Source of the DNA: JAKZVK01 sp965248255 | GTDB lineage: Bacteria; Acidobacteriota; Terriglobia; Bryobacterales; UBA6623 | Direction: 5' to 3' | Length of the DNA: 64,000 bases | Assembly (NCBI GenBank): GCA_965248255.1 | Contig: CBDFIW010000004.1 | Location: forward strand, 1,116,001-1,180,000 | Shown here: in pieces, positions 7,203 through 16,174 of the stretch | Layout: each line of letters begins with the position of its first letter | Position numbering within the stretch: position 1 is the stretch's first letter | Translations under genes and position numbers: made by a program | Notes under the pieces: model-generated | What the model was told of the DNA's origin: nothing | Database searches by the model: none | The model's input: the letters and a program-made list of their open reading frames with translations, nothing else

Positions 7203-9811
7203 GCGCGCCCTTGAGGAAACCGCCCGGTCGAAGACCCACCGGTTTTCATCTCCTTGGGTGGGCCGCAGGCCCAGGGGCCCTCCCTGACGGTCACGGCTCG
7301 GTTTGGCGCTTCGTGCTCGCGTTACTCTTCTTCTGCGCCCCATCCTTCGCCCAGCAGTCTGCTCTCCAATGGACCAACCTGCCCGACTTGCCCGAACCCT
7401 TGGGTCTCGGCGGTGCATTCGCCGGCAGCGCCGATGATGCGCTGATCGTCGCCGGCGGTTCACACTTCCCCGTCTCGCCGTTTGCAGGCGGCGCAAAGGT
7501 TTGGCGAAAAGAGATCATTGTTCTCGAATCCGATGTGTCGCGTTGGAAGAGCGGCTTCGCTCTAGATCGTCCGCTTGCCTACGGCGCCAGCGTCTCCACC
7601 GACAGCGGGCTGATACTGATCGGTGGCGCGGACGCCGAGCAACACTACCGAGAGGTCCGCCGTCTTCGGTATCGAGAGGGCGCCGTCGAGCAGAGCCGCC
7701 TCCCCGATCTACCTTCCGCTTGCGCGATGACGAGTGCCGCGCTGCTCGAATCGACGATCTTCGTAGTTGGTGGACAGCAGTCGCCGGCAGCGACGGAGGC
7801 GATGAAAAACTTCTGGGCGCTCGACCTGGAAGCGGCGAGCCTGCAATGGCACACCCTGGAACCCTGGCCTGGACCGGCCCGCATCCTTCCCGTAGCCGTC
7901 GCGCAGGACGGTGCGGTCTACGTGTTCAGTGGAGCTGAACTCATCCCCGGCGATGACGGCCGGGCCACGCGCCGATTCTTGAACGACGGCTACCGCTACC
8001 GGCCTGGCCAGGGCTGGGAGCGAGCAGCCGCACCGCCAAGGCCGATCGTCGCCGCCCCTGCATCCGCCTTGGGCCCGTCACACATCCTCGTCTTCAGCGG
8101 AGACGACGGAGAGCTATTCCAACAGCAACTCGGAGACGGCCATCCGGGTTTTACGCGCGACGTTCTGGCGTATCACACGATCACTGACACCTGGACGCCC
8201 GCCGGCGCCATCCCGGAAGGCCTGGTTACGACCAACGCCGTTCGCTGGAACGATCGCATCGTGATCCCCGGCGGCGAGGACCGCCCCGGCCATCGGTCAC
8301 CCACGGTTCTCGCGGCCACCAGCCAAGCACCCTCGTCGAGCTTCACCACTCTCGACTACAGCTTCCTGGGTCTCTACCTCGGAGCGCTGGTGGTGATGGG
8401 AGTCTACTTTTCCCGCCGTGAGAAATCAACGGAAGACTATTTTCTGGCAGGCCGCCGCATCCCGTGGTGGGCCGCCGGTGTGAGCCTGTTCGGCACACAG
8501 TTGAGCGCCATTACGTTCATGGCCGCCCCGGCTAAGGTCTACGCCACCGACTGGGTCTATTTCGTCAACGTGCTGGCCATTCCGCTCGTCGCCCCGCTGG
8601 TGGTCTACTTCTACCTGCCTTTCTACCGTCGACTGAATCTGACCACCGCGTACGAGTACCTGGAACGCCGTTTCAACGCCCTGACCCGGCTGCTGGCTAG
8701 CGCGGCGTTCATCCTGTTCCAGCTAGGACGCATGGCGATCGTGCTCTACTTGCCGGCGATGGCGCTCTCGACGGTGACCGGCCTCAACGTCTATGTTTGC
8801 ATCCTAGTCATGGGGGTGTTGAGCACGGTTTACACGGTTATGGGAGGCATTGAAGCGGTTGTCTGGACCGACGTTCTGCAGGTGATCGTCTTGTTGGGCG
8901 GCGCCATCCTCAGCCTCGCGATTATGATCTTCCACGTGGAAGGCGGCGTCGAGACCATCTGGGCCGTCGGAATCGCGGACGACAAGTTTCGCCTCGCCAA
9001 CCTCACCTGGGACTATACGACCACAGCCTTGTGGGTCATGATCGTGGGCAATCTGTTCATCAACCTGGTTACCTATACCTCCGACCAGGTTGTCGTCCAG
9101 CGCTATCTTACGACGAAGGACGAGAAGCAAGCCGCCCGTTCTATCTGGACCAACGCGGCCATTACGGCGCCGGAGGCGCTCATCTGGTTTGCCCTGGGAA
9201 CCACGCTCTACGTTTTCTATAAGACCCAGCCCTATCTGCTGAACCCCGCGACACCGAACGACTCGATCTTCCCTTACTTCATCGCGCAACAGTTGCCGAG
9301 CGGGGTGACCGGCCTGGTCATTGCCGCCCTGTTCGCCGCCTCGATGTCTACACTCGACAGCAGCCTTAACAGTGTTTCCACAGCCGTTGTCACTGACTTC
9401 TACCGGCGCTTCCGTCCCCGTGCTACCGACCAGCGCTGCTTGAATCTGGCCCGTTGGGTCACAACAATTCTCGGCACGCTGGCAACCGGTGCCGCAGTGC
9501 TGATGGCAAGCTACGAGATCTTGTCGCTGTGGGACCTCTTCAACGTGCTGGTGGGTTTGCTGAGCAGCAGCATGGCGGGGCTCTTCGTGCTGGGGATGTT
9601 CACGCGGCGGGCCAACTCGACCGGCGCAATCGCCGGCCTCGTGGCAGGCGCGGCGGCCGTCTACTTCACCCAGGCCTACACCGCGGTCAGTTTCTTTCTC
9701 TACGCCATGATCGGCCTTCTCACTTGCGTTGGCACGGGATACGCTGTCAGTCTTGTTGCGCCGTCCAAGGCAAACGATCTGAAAGAGCTTACCGTTTATA
9801 CACGCGAGTAA
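7166..9811 (+). CDS. Kelch-repeat / sodium:solute symporter fusion protein
   Basis: An unusual fusion. Residues about 45-65 form a signal segment (VLALLFFCAPSFAQ). About 70-390 are kelch beta-propeller repeats (blocks with GG followed by W, for example LIVAGGSH and IPGGEDRPGH), resembling N-acetylneuraminate epimerase NanM. From about 395 to the end is a complete SSS/SLC5 symporter of 13 or so membrane helices with signature pieces ILFQLGRM, GGIEAVVWTDVLQ and AALFAASMSTLDSSLNSVST. The outward domain probably binds or isomerises a sugar that the symporter imports with Na+; sialic acid is only a guess. The annotated ATG overlaps the amidase end, and the first 45 residues look non-coding, so GTG 7313 is an alternative start. 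Confidence 0.85.
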   Translation: MAQAPASDREGLSAPLRKPPGRRPTGFHLLGWAAGPGALPDGHGSVWRFVLALLFFCAPSFAQQSALQWTNLPDLPEPLGLGGAFAGSADDALIVAGGSHFPVSPFAGGAKVWRKEIIVLESDVSRWKSGFALDRPLAYGASVSTDSGLILIGGADAEQHYREVRRLRYREGAVEQSRLPDLPSACAMTSAALLESTIFVVGGQQSPAATEAMKNFWALDLEAASLQWHTLEPWPGPARILPVAVAQDGAVYVFSGAELIPGDDGRATRRFLNDGYRYRPGQGWERAAAPPRPIVAAPASALGPSHILVFSGDDGELFQQQLGDGHPGFTRDVLAYHTITDTWTPAGAIPEGLVTTNAVRWNDRIVIPGGEDRPGHRSPTVLAATSQAPSSSFTTLDYSFLGLYLGALVVMGVYFSRREKSTEDYFLAGRRIPWWAAGVSLFGTQLSAITFMAAPAKVYATDWVYFVNVLAIPLVAPLVVYFYLPFYRRLNLTTAYEYLERRFNALTRLLASAAFILFQLGRMAIVLYLPAMALSTVTGLNVYVCILVMGVLSTVYTVMGGIEAVVWTDVLQVIVLLGGAILSLAIMIFHVEGGVETIWAVGIADDKFRLANLTWDYTTTALWVMIVGNLFINLVTYTSDQVVVQRYLTTKDEKQAARSIWTNAAITAPEALIWFALGTTLYVFYKTQPYLLNPATPNDSIFPYFIAQQLPSGVTGLVIAALFAASMSTLDSSLNSVSTAVVTDFYRRFRPRATDQRCLNLARWVTTILGTLATGAAVLMASYEILSLWDLFNVLVGLLSSSMAGLFVLGMFTRRANSTGAIAGLVAGAAAVYFTQAYTAVSFFLYAMIGLLTCVGTGYAVSLVAPSKANDLKELTVYTRE

Positions 9812-9987
9812 GTACCGTACGCACCCCAAATCTGTACGTAAGCCTTGATGACCGCTTGGCGTCTCGGCTTGACGGGACCGGCTTGGCGTGACAGTCACAC
9901 TCACCGCGGACGGGAGTCTACGGTTGGCGCAGCTGGACGCCCCGCCCTTGCCCAAGGCGCAACTCAGTGCATCCGTGCACGGTTCGC

Positions 9988-10080
9988 AGCCCCAGCAGGG
10001 GCGTCTGAAAGTAGCCCACCGCGCAAGCGGTGGGTTAGCCGTCCCAAACGATCCCCAGCCCCGGCAGGGGCGTTTGAGAT
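9988..10080. repeat. Two hairpin-type interspersed repeats (CAGCCCCGGCAGGGGCG family)
   Basis: The spacer after the symporter contains CAGCCCCAGCAGGGGCGTCT, then a hairpin CCCACCGC-GCAA-GCGGTGGG, then CAGCCCCGGCAGGGGCGTTT. The same composite recurs near 13922 and 56451. The rest of the 9812-10296 spacer has no convincing gene; a TAGAAT -10-like box lies at 10246-10251. Confidence 0.75.
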
Positions 10081-10296
10081 TTTCTTTTGCTGACACCCAG
10101 TGGGTGGGACTCGAAGAGAGCGGCTGTCTTTCGTCGACACCCCCGTGGGTATGGGATAGATCCCGCGTGCCCGGTGGGGGTTCGCGCAGTGCGACGATCG
10201 GATGGCTTGATCGAAGGCTCGTCACCACTATCTATCGGGCGGCGGTAGAATCGTGTTGTCCTGATCGACCGGACCATCAAGAATTGCAAGAGCCCG

Positions 10297-10905
10297 ATGC
10301 GGATCGACTCCACTGGTCTTGTGCTGCTGTTGGCAGCAATGTTGTCGCTACTGACCACCTGTCAAGACGGCCCCACCCCACTCACGGCCGACGTACCGCT
10401 TCACCTCGAAGATCACCTTGACGCCGCCGTCATCACCGGCTCGGAGCTACCCAGCGACGTCCCCAAGCCGGTCGAATGGCGCTTCGACGAACCCCAGCCC
10501 GATTGGAAGCCGGTCGTGCCGCTCCTGCCGTCCGTGGAACCGGCGAAGATCAGTCGGACCGACGACCGCATACGAATCACTCTGAACCAGGCCAACGACT
10601 ACAAGCGCCGCAACCGGACCTTCCTGAATGGTGCCATCTACACTAACGTGCCCAACTGGCGACGAGAAGAGTGGAGCGACATCCTGGTGCGGGCTCGTTC
10701 ATCGTCGAAAGTGACTGGGATATCAATCTGGTTCAACCTACGGGATGAGATTGCCCCTCACACTTGGGGAGAATTCCCATTTCGATCTTCGAGCCTTTTG
10801 GTTCCGGTGATCCGTGACGGCACGGAACAAACATACGTTATGCGCGCCGACGAGTACGTCGACGCTTCAGAGCAGTGGGAAGATCCTTGGCGCCAACTAG
10901 TGTAG
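10297..10905 (+). pseudogene. Sulfatase-family protein, N-terminal fragment (gene split by IS630)
   Basis: The first 201 codons encode a signal or lipoprotein-like N-terminus (MRIDSTGLVLLLAAM, then TTCQDG) and a carbohydrate-binding-like beta-rich region. The frame is cut by an IS630 copy at TA 10898-10899; the last two codons before the stop are IS sequence. Deleting the IS and one TA joins codon CTA (10897-10899) to GGA (12066), and reading continues without a stop to 13913. The intact ancestor would encode 816 aa. This fragment is probably non-functional on its own. Confidence 0.82.
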
Positions 10906-12063
10906 TGCACCATAAATAATGTAACTTATATTGACTTCCCATCGTCTCTATTAACAGGAGGCATGGGATGCGAAGAGCACAACCAGTAACTTTGAACACA
11001 GCGCAATGCAAGCAGTTGGACCGCTACGCGCGCGGCCGCCAAGTCGCCGTTCGTCTCGCCCTGCGAGCCAGGATTGTCCTGCTGGCCGCCGACGGTCTCG
11101 AGAATAAGCAGATCGCCGCACAGCTCGGTGTCTCGCGGCAGTTGGTGGCCCGCTGGCGCACGCGCTTTCTCGAAAGCAGCATCGCCGGCATTGCAAAAGA
11201 CGCCCCACGGCCCGGTCGTAAACCTGCCGTCTCGAAGCAGAAAGTACAGCAGATCATCCACAAGACCACCCGCGAGAAACCGTCCGACGCCACCCACTGG
11301 AGCCGCCGCACCATGGCCGCCGCGGCCGGCGTCAGCGCTTCCACCGTGGGACGGATTTGGCGCGCCCATGGCCTCAAGCCCCACCGCGTCAAGACCTTCA
11401 AGCTCAGCAATGACCCGCGTTTCGCCGAGAAACTCGACGACATCGTCGGACTCTATCTCAATCCGCCTGAGCATGCTCTGGTTCTCTCGCTCGATGAGAA
11501 GTCCCAAATCCAAGCCCTCGATCGCACCCAGCCCGGCCTGCCGCTCAAAAAGGGACGCGGCCAAACGATGACCCACGATTACAAGCGCAACGGCACGACC
11601 ACCCTGTTTGCGGCGCTCAACAGCCTTGACGGCAGCGTGATCGCCGAGTGCATGCCCCGACACAGCCACCAGGAATGGCTGCGCTTCCTGCGCTTAATTG
11701 ACCGCCGCACTCCCAAGGACAAACAGCTTCATCTCATCGTGGACAACTATGCCACCCACAAGCATGCCGCTGTGAAGCGTTGGCTCGATCGTCACCCGCG
11801 CTTCCACATTCATTTCACCCCGACCTCGGCGTCGTGGCTGAACATGGTCGAGCGATTCTTTCGCGATCTCACCGTCAAGCGCCTGCGCCGCGGCGTGTTT
11901 CGCAGCGTGGACGAGCTCGTCGCCGCCATTGACGACTACATCGCCCAGCACAACGGGCATCCCACGCCCTTCATCTGGACCGCGACCGCCTCCGACATCC
12001 TCGAGAAAGTCAAGCGCGGACGTGCCGCCCTGCATAAGGTGCAATCTGCTTGACGCACTACAC
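10900..12063 (+). mobile_element. IS630-family insertion sequence, type A copy 1 (intact)
   Basis: A 1164-bp element with short terminal inverted repeats (GTGTAGTGC at the left; its complement at the right, followed by one mismatch). It is flanked by a duplicated TA, the usual IS630/Tc1-mariner target. One transposase gene runs left to right. A second, nearly identical copy lies at 32998-34162. The insertion interrupts a sulfatase gene. Confidence 0.93.
10968..12053 (+). CDS. IS630-family transposase (type A, intact)
   Basis: A 361-aa transposase with an N-terminal helix-turn-helix (NKQIAAQLGVSRQLVARW), a second DNA-binding segment (TMAAAAGVSASTVGRIW) and a DDE catalytic domain. The first Asp is in LSLDEKSQIQ, the second in LIVDNYATHK, and the Glu in SWLNMVERFFRDL. 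Start ATG 10968 has an AGGAGG box 6 nt upstream. All three acidic residues are present and the frame is uninterrupted, so this copy may be active and could supply transposase to the frameshifted copy at 33 kb. Confidence 0.93.
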   Translation: MRRAQPVTLNTAQCKQLDRYARGRQVAVRLALRARIVLLAADGLENKQIAAQLGVSRQLVARWRTRFLESSIAGIAKDAPRPGRKPAVSKQKVQQIIHKTTREKPSDATHWSRRTMAAAAGVSASTVGRIWRAHGLKPHRVKTFKLSNDPRFAEKLDDIVGLYLNPPEHALVLSLDEKSQIQALDRTQPGLPLKKGRGQTMTHDYKRNGTTTLFAALNSLDGSVIAECMPRHSHQEWLRFLRLIDRRTPKDKQLHLIVDNYATHKHAAVKRWLDRHPRFHIHFTPTSASWLNMVERFFRDLTVKRLRRGVFRSVDELVAAIDDYIAQHNGHPTPFIWTATASDILEKVKRGRAALHKVQSA

Positions 12064-12065
12064 TA

Positions 12066-13913
12066 GGAGTGGCAGTTTTCTCCCGTGAGTCCGCTAGCAT
12101 TGATATTCTTTCCGTCACCGTGGTTCCCAAAGAGGCCCGCTTCGCCGGTGCGCCGCTGGGTGTGAAGACCGAGAGCCGCGACCAGGCCTACCGACGCGCG
12201 CTTTACACACATGCCCCGTCGAAGCTGGAATACCGCGTGCGAGTGCCCGAGGCGGGACGGTTAGATGTCGGCCTCGGCGTGCTCCGCGACGAAGTTGCTA
12301 CCACGTTTCGTGTCACTGCCCGGCCTGACGGACAAGCACTGGAGCATCTTCTCGACGAAAGCTATTCCGACAAGGAACACTGGGGGCAGCGTAGCGTGGA
12401 CCTGGCGCACCTAGCCGGCAAGGACGTCACCCTCGCGCTCGAAGCCGAGGCCGAGCGTGCGGGAACGATTGCCCTGTGGGCGGCCCCGACGCTGAGCGGC
12501 GCTCGCATCTCGAAGAAGCCCAACGTCATTTTCTACATCATCGACAGCGCGGCCTCCGACTACATGAGTGCCTACGGCTACAACCGCCGCACGACTCCCA
12601 ACATCGAGCGCCTGGCCGCCGGGGGCGCCCTGTTCGAGCACGCCTACAGCAACTCATCTTGGACCCGACCATCGACGCTTTCGTTTCTGACGGGGCTGCA
12701 GCACAGCGCCATGGGCGGCATGAAAAACAACCGCAACACTCCGCCCGAGGAAGTTCTGACGATTCAAGAGCATCTCCACAATGTGGGTTATCAGACCGCT
12801 TTGTTTACTTCCAACGCCAACGCCGCGACGATGAGCAACCTCGACCGCGGGATAGATGTCTTGCGCGAGAAACGTGCAAGACCCAACTCGGGATCGAGCA
12901 AGGAACTCCACGGTGACTTTTGGAAGTGGCGAAGCGAGTACCCCGGTGAGCCGTACTGGGCGCATTTCCAGACAACAGATGTTCACGCGCCGCACAACCC
13001 GCCGGAGCCGTTTGCGGGCCTTTACGTCAGCCCCGAACGCCGCAAGATGCTCGACCAATGGACGCTCAAGCTCGGGCTGACCAACTACTGGCCCAGCTTC
13101 CCTGACCTTCGGGACGGCATCTTCGAAAAAGCGGGTCTAGACCGGGTCGCCTTCTACAACGCCCGGCGTGATCTCTACGCGGAGTGTATGGCCCATCAGG
13201 ACGATCAGATCGGCCGCCTCGTGGACCGCCTGAAGGCTAGGGGCGAGTCGGGGAACACGCTCTTGATCATCGCCTCCGATCACGGGACCGACGCGGGGTC
13301 GATCGACTTTGGCTGGTTCACCCGCGAAACCTTGCCGCCCAGATGGCAGTTCTCTTCAATGTTTCGCCCCGGCATGAATCGCATCCCGATGATCTTTGTC
13401 TGGCCGGGACGCATCGCTCCGGGACAGCGCTTCCGCGATCCCGTTTCGATGATCGACATGCTGCCGACGATTCTCGACCTGGTCGATTTGCCTCAGCCCG
13501 AGGTGAAACAGGGGCAGTCACTTGCTCCGTTGCTGTTGGGCAAAGCTGGCTGGGAGTCCCGGCCCGTGATCTTGGACGAGTTCGAAGAAGACGCCAACAC
13601 GGGCAAGCTACGAGGGTCCATTGAAGTGGTTGATGGGCGCTGGGGGGCGTCGCTCGAAGTCAACCCCGACCCGGATCGACCCGCAGAAAGGAAGCGCCCG
13701 GTGCCTTTGCTGCTCTACGACCTTTGGAACGACCCCTACTGTCTCAAGAGCCTGCACGAGGAGCGGCCGGATCTGGTGCAGAAGTACACCGAGTTCCTCG
13801 AAACCCAGTTCGAGTCGCATCAAGCACTCGCCCAGCGATTCACCCGCGGCGAAGACTCGCCGCTCACACCGGAGCAGTTAGGGACCCTGCACTCGCTCGG
13901 GTATATCCAGTGA
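12066..13913 (+). pseudogene. Sulfatase-family protein, C-terminal catalytic fragment (gene split by IS630)
   Basis: This part carries the alkaline-phosphatase/sulfatase fold: metal-site start KPNVIFYIIDSAASD, segment TPNIERLAAGG, second metal site IIASDHGTDAG, and a C-terminal subdomain. It is in frame with the fragment ending at 10899 once the IS is removed. At the active site the sequence is SSWTRPSTLSFLTG. The Cys or Ser that is converted to formylglycine in true sulfatases (C/S-x-P-x-R) is replaced by Thr, so the enzyme may be a phosphatase or phosphotransferase-like relative. A GTG at 12069 could allow translation of the fragment but without a signal peptide. Confidence 0.85.
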
Positions 13914-13921
13914 ATCCGACC

Positions 13922-13991
13922 CTCAGCCCCGGCAGGGGCGGCGGAGAATAGCCCACGGTGAAGCCCGTCAGGGCGAAACCGTGGGCTATTG
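13922..13991. repeat. CAGCCCCGGCAGGGGCG repeat with long hairpin between convergent genes
   Basis: The repeat word at 13924-13940 is followed by AATAGCCCACGGT at 13947-13959, whose complement ACCGTGGGCTATT lies at 13978-13990. This gives a perfect 13-bp stem. It sits between the convergent sulfatase and aminotransferase genes and could act as a bidirectional transcription barrier; no T-tract is evident. Confidence 0.65.
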
Positions 13992-14055
13992 TCCACCGTC
14001 CTCTTTGCGGACTGGGCGCTAAAGTATTTCTTGGCCCTCAATCCTTCAACACGCG

Positions 14056-14994
14056 TTACGGTGTCCAAGTCTTAGCGAGCTCCGCGTACTCCGCTGCCTG
14101 CCCCGCGATATCCACCCCAACCTCTTCGGACCAGGCTTTCAGGACTCGCCTATAGGCCGGCCCGGGCTTGCCGTCCCCGACCGTCTGGAAATTAAACCGC
14201 GTGCACGGCACCATGCAAATGGTCGTGCTTGTAAACCAGGCCTCGTCGGCGGCACGGACATCGTACGGCTCGATATCGGTTTCATGCACGGCAATGCCGA
14301 GCCTTCGCGCAATCTCGATGCACGCCTGGCGGGAGACGCCGCGCAAGATGTCGTGGCCCTTGGGAGTGTAGATCTCACCGTCGCGGGCAATGAAAAAGTT
14401 GTTGCCCGTACCTTCGGTGATGAAGCCGCGCTCGTCGGTCAGAAGAGCCATGGCACCCTCTTCCATCCTCGCCGCCTGCAGTTCGGCGACCCTGTAGTAG
14501 ACGCGGCTGCGGTTCTTGGCCTTGGGGTCGATGTACCGCGCGGGTACGGACTGCTGGGGGGTGACGACGTAATGCACGCCGGTTTTGTACTTCTTCGCCG
14601 CGCCGCCGATGTGACGAACCAGCGGAATGACGTTGATCGACACGATGGGCGCCGTGCCTTCCTTGATCAGCGTGTCGTAGATCGGCATCCCGCCTCGCGT
14701 CACGTCGTGCATGATCTGAAAATCGTACGCTTCGAGCGCTGGAAGGTTGCGCTCGATGGCTTGAAGCGTGGCCGCCTCCATTTCATCGAGGGTCAGGCCG
14801 CAGTCGATCTCGACGTAGCCAAGTGAGGCGTAGAGCCGTTCTAAGTGGTCGCGCAGCCGGTACGGTTTCTGGTTGAACGAGCGCGTCATCTCAAACACCA
14901 TGTCGCCGTACATCAAGGCGCAGTCGAAGATCGAGATGCGCGCTTCTCGCTCGGGGATGAAGTCGCCGTTGAAGTAGACCAGTCGTTGTGGCAT
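14056..14994 (-). CDS. Class IV (branched-chain-type) PLP aminotransferase
   Basis: A 312-aa fold-type IV PLP enzyme, the family of branched-chain and D-amino-acid aminotransferases and aminodeoxychorismate lyase. The start VYFNGDFIPEREARISIFDCALMYGD is the typical N-terminal block. The PLP lysine is probably Lys160 in IDPKAKNRSRVYYRV. The phosphate/PLP motif FITEGTGNNFF (Glu194) and GVSRQACIEIARRLG follow. The exact amino acid substrate cannot be decided. The NRSR in place of the usual TLNYLNN after the lysine differs from classic IlvE, so a D-amino-acid transaminase-like role is possible. The gene is followed at some distance by an SDR gene on the same strand. Confidence 0.87.
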   Translation of the reverse strand: MPQRLVYFNGDFIPEREARISIFDCALMYGDMVFEMTRSFNQKPYRLRDHLERLYASLGYVEIDCGLTLDEMEAATLQAIERNLPALEAYDFQIMHDVTRGGMPIYDTLIKEGTAPIVSINVIPLVRHIGGAAKKYKTGVHYVVTPQQSVPARYIDPKAKNRSRVYYRVAELQAARMEEGAMALLTDERGFITEGTGNNFFIARDGEIYTPKGHDILRGVSRQACIEIARRLGIAVHETDIEPYDVRAADEAWFTSTTICMVPCTRFNFQTVGDGKPGPAYRRVLKAWSEEVGVDIAGQAAEYAELAKTWTP

Positions 14995-15042
14995 CGGAAC
15001 TCCCTATCGCTGTTCGTCACAGTGGGCCAGCCGCGACCCCAA

Positions 15043-15203
15043 ACCGACAAGTCGGAGTTCAAGTGTTGTAAGGCTCCAGGCTTGCCGAGAACCGATTCCT
15101 CGGTTCTCAGGTCCGCGGCTAACAGCGGGTGCTCGGTCGTTCGCCGGCCTGAGTCTCGAAGAATCGAGACTCGGCAAGGCTGGAGCCTTCCGCCACATCA
15201 GGC
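15043..15203. repeat. MITE-like element, copy A
   Basis: A spacer element of about 160 bp with long imperfect inverted ends: AAGGCTCCAGGCTTGCCGAG at 15070-15089 and its near complement CTCGGCAAGGCTGGAGCCTT at 15170-15189. Inside are two smaller inverted words (AACCGATTCCTCGGTT and GTCTCGAAGAATCGAGAC). Related copies lie at 17411-17566 and, split by an IS, at 39007-39093 plus 40191-40252. It has no coding capacity. Confidence 0.8.
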
Positions 15204-15214
15204 GGCTGGTCACT

Positions 15215-15991
15215 CTATACCATCAACATGCCGCCGTTGACCTCGATCACCTGGCCTGTGATGTAGCTGCCGTCATCGCCGGCCAGCAGTAGTGCCGTCC
15301 CCACACAATCCTCCGGCAGGCCGTCGCGCTGCAGCGGGACGCGTTCTCGGATCATCTGTTCGTAGGCATCGGGGGGCGTCCAAATCTCATGGATTCTCGT
15401 GCGGATAATCCCGGGAGCGATGGCATTCACGGTGACTCCGCGCGGCGCTTGCTCTTTGGCCCAGTGGCGCACCATGTTCTCAACCGCCGCCTTCGCTGCG
15501 GCGTAGGTGATCTGCTGTGCGCCACCGCCGGTTCGGGCGCTCACAGACGAGGTGACGATCAGTCGTCCGGTTCCGTCGGGCAGCTCGGGGATGGCGTGCT
15601 TGGCGCAGAAAAACGCCGACTTGCAGTTGACGGCTAGGCCGTGGTCCCACTGCTCGCCCGATAACTCGGTGGTGGGCGTGCGCTCGGTCGGCGTGCCGGC
15701 ATTCGCCACCAGGATGTCGATGCGTCCGAAGCGCTCTTTGGTGTGTGAGATTAGACCTTGGACGTCACTCTCCCGGGTGAGGTCGGCTTGATGCGCAACG
15801 GCCGTTCCGCCGAGCTGTTCGATCTCAGCAACGGTCTCGCCGGCCGCCTTCTCACTGCTGTTGTAGCCGACGACGACCGAGGCCCCGCAGCGGCCCAAGC
15901 CCACCGAGATGGCCCGCCCGATGCCGGTGGCGCCTCCGGTGACGATGGCCGTGCGGCCGGCGAGGTCAACTTGCATAGGTTTGGTGGACAT
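15215..15991 (-). CDS. Short-chain dehydrogenase/reductase (FabG-like)
   Basis: A 258-aa classical SDR that reduces or oxidises a hydroxyl/keto group with NAD(P)(H). The cofactor motif GGATGIGRAIS is at residues 19-29 and NAG at 97-99. The catalytic triad is Ser148/149, Tyr163 and Lys167 (YAAAK). The C-terminal GEDG-like block reads LAGDDGSYITGQVIEVNGG, which is typical of FabG-type enzymes. The start could be ATG 15991 or Met6. The physiological substrate is not apparent; a fatty-acid synthesis role is unlikely since no other fab genes are near. Confidence 0.88.
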   Translation of the reverse strand: MSTKPMQVDLAGRTAIVTGGATGIGRAISVGLGRCGASVVVGYNSSEKAAGETVAEIEQLGGTAVAHQADLTRESDVQGLISHTKERFGRIDILVANAGTPTERTPTTELSGEQWDHGLAVNCKSAFFCAKHAIPELPDGTGRLIVTSSVSARTGGGAQQITYAAAKAAVENMVRHWAKEQAPRGVTVNAIAPGIIRTRIHEIWTPPDAYEQMIRERVPLQRDGLPEDCVGTALLLAGDDGSYITGQVIEVNGGMLMV

Positions 15992-16174
15992 GGTTGGTGG
16001 CGCGAATAGAACAGTGTATTACGTTGTGCGCAGGTCACAGCGGTACTGACAAGCGAGATTCGTCAAACCAAACTCAGAGCCGCGAGCGTGAGCTCGCGTT
16101 GAGGCGCTGCAATGCAAGCAGTTCGTCCGGCAGTCGGTGGTGGTGGCCAACGAAAGCCGCTCGGCGCAGGGCAG

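Noticed and set aside
8804..10228. 474-codon minus-strand open frame
   Set aside because: Antisense to the symporter domain, rich in His/Arg/Glu, with no domain features.
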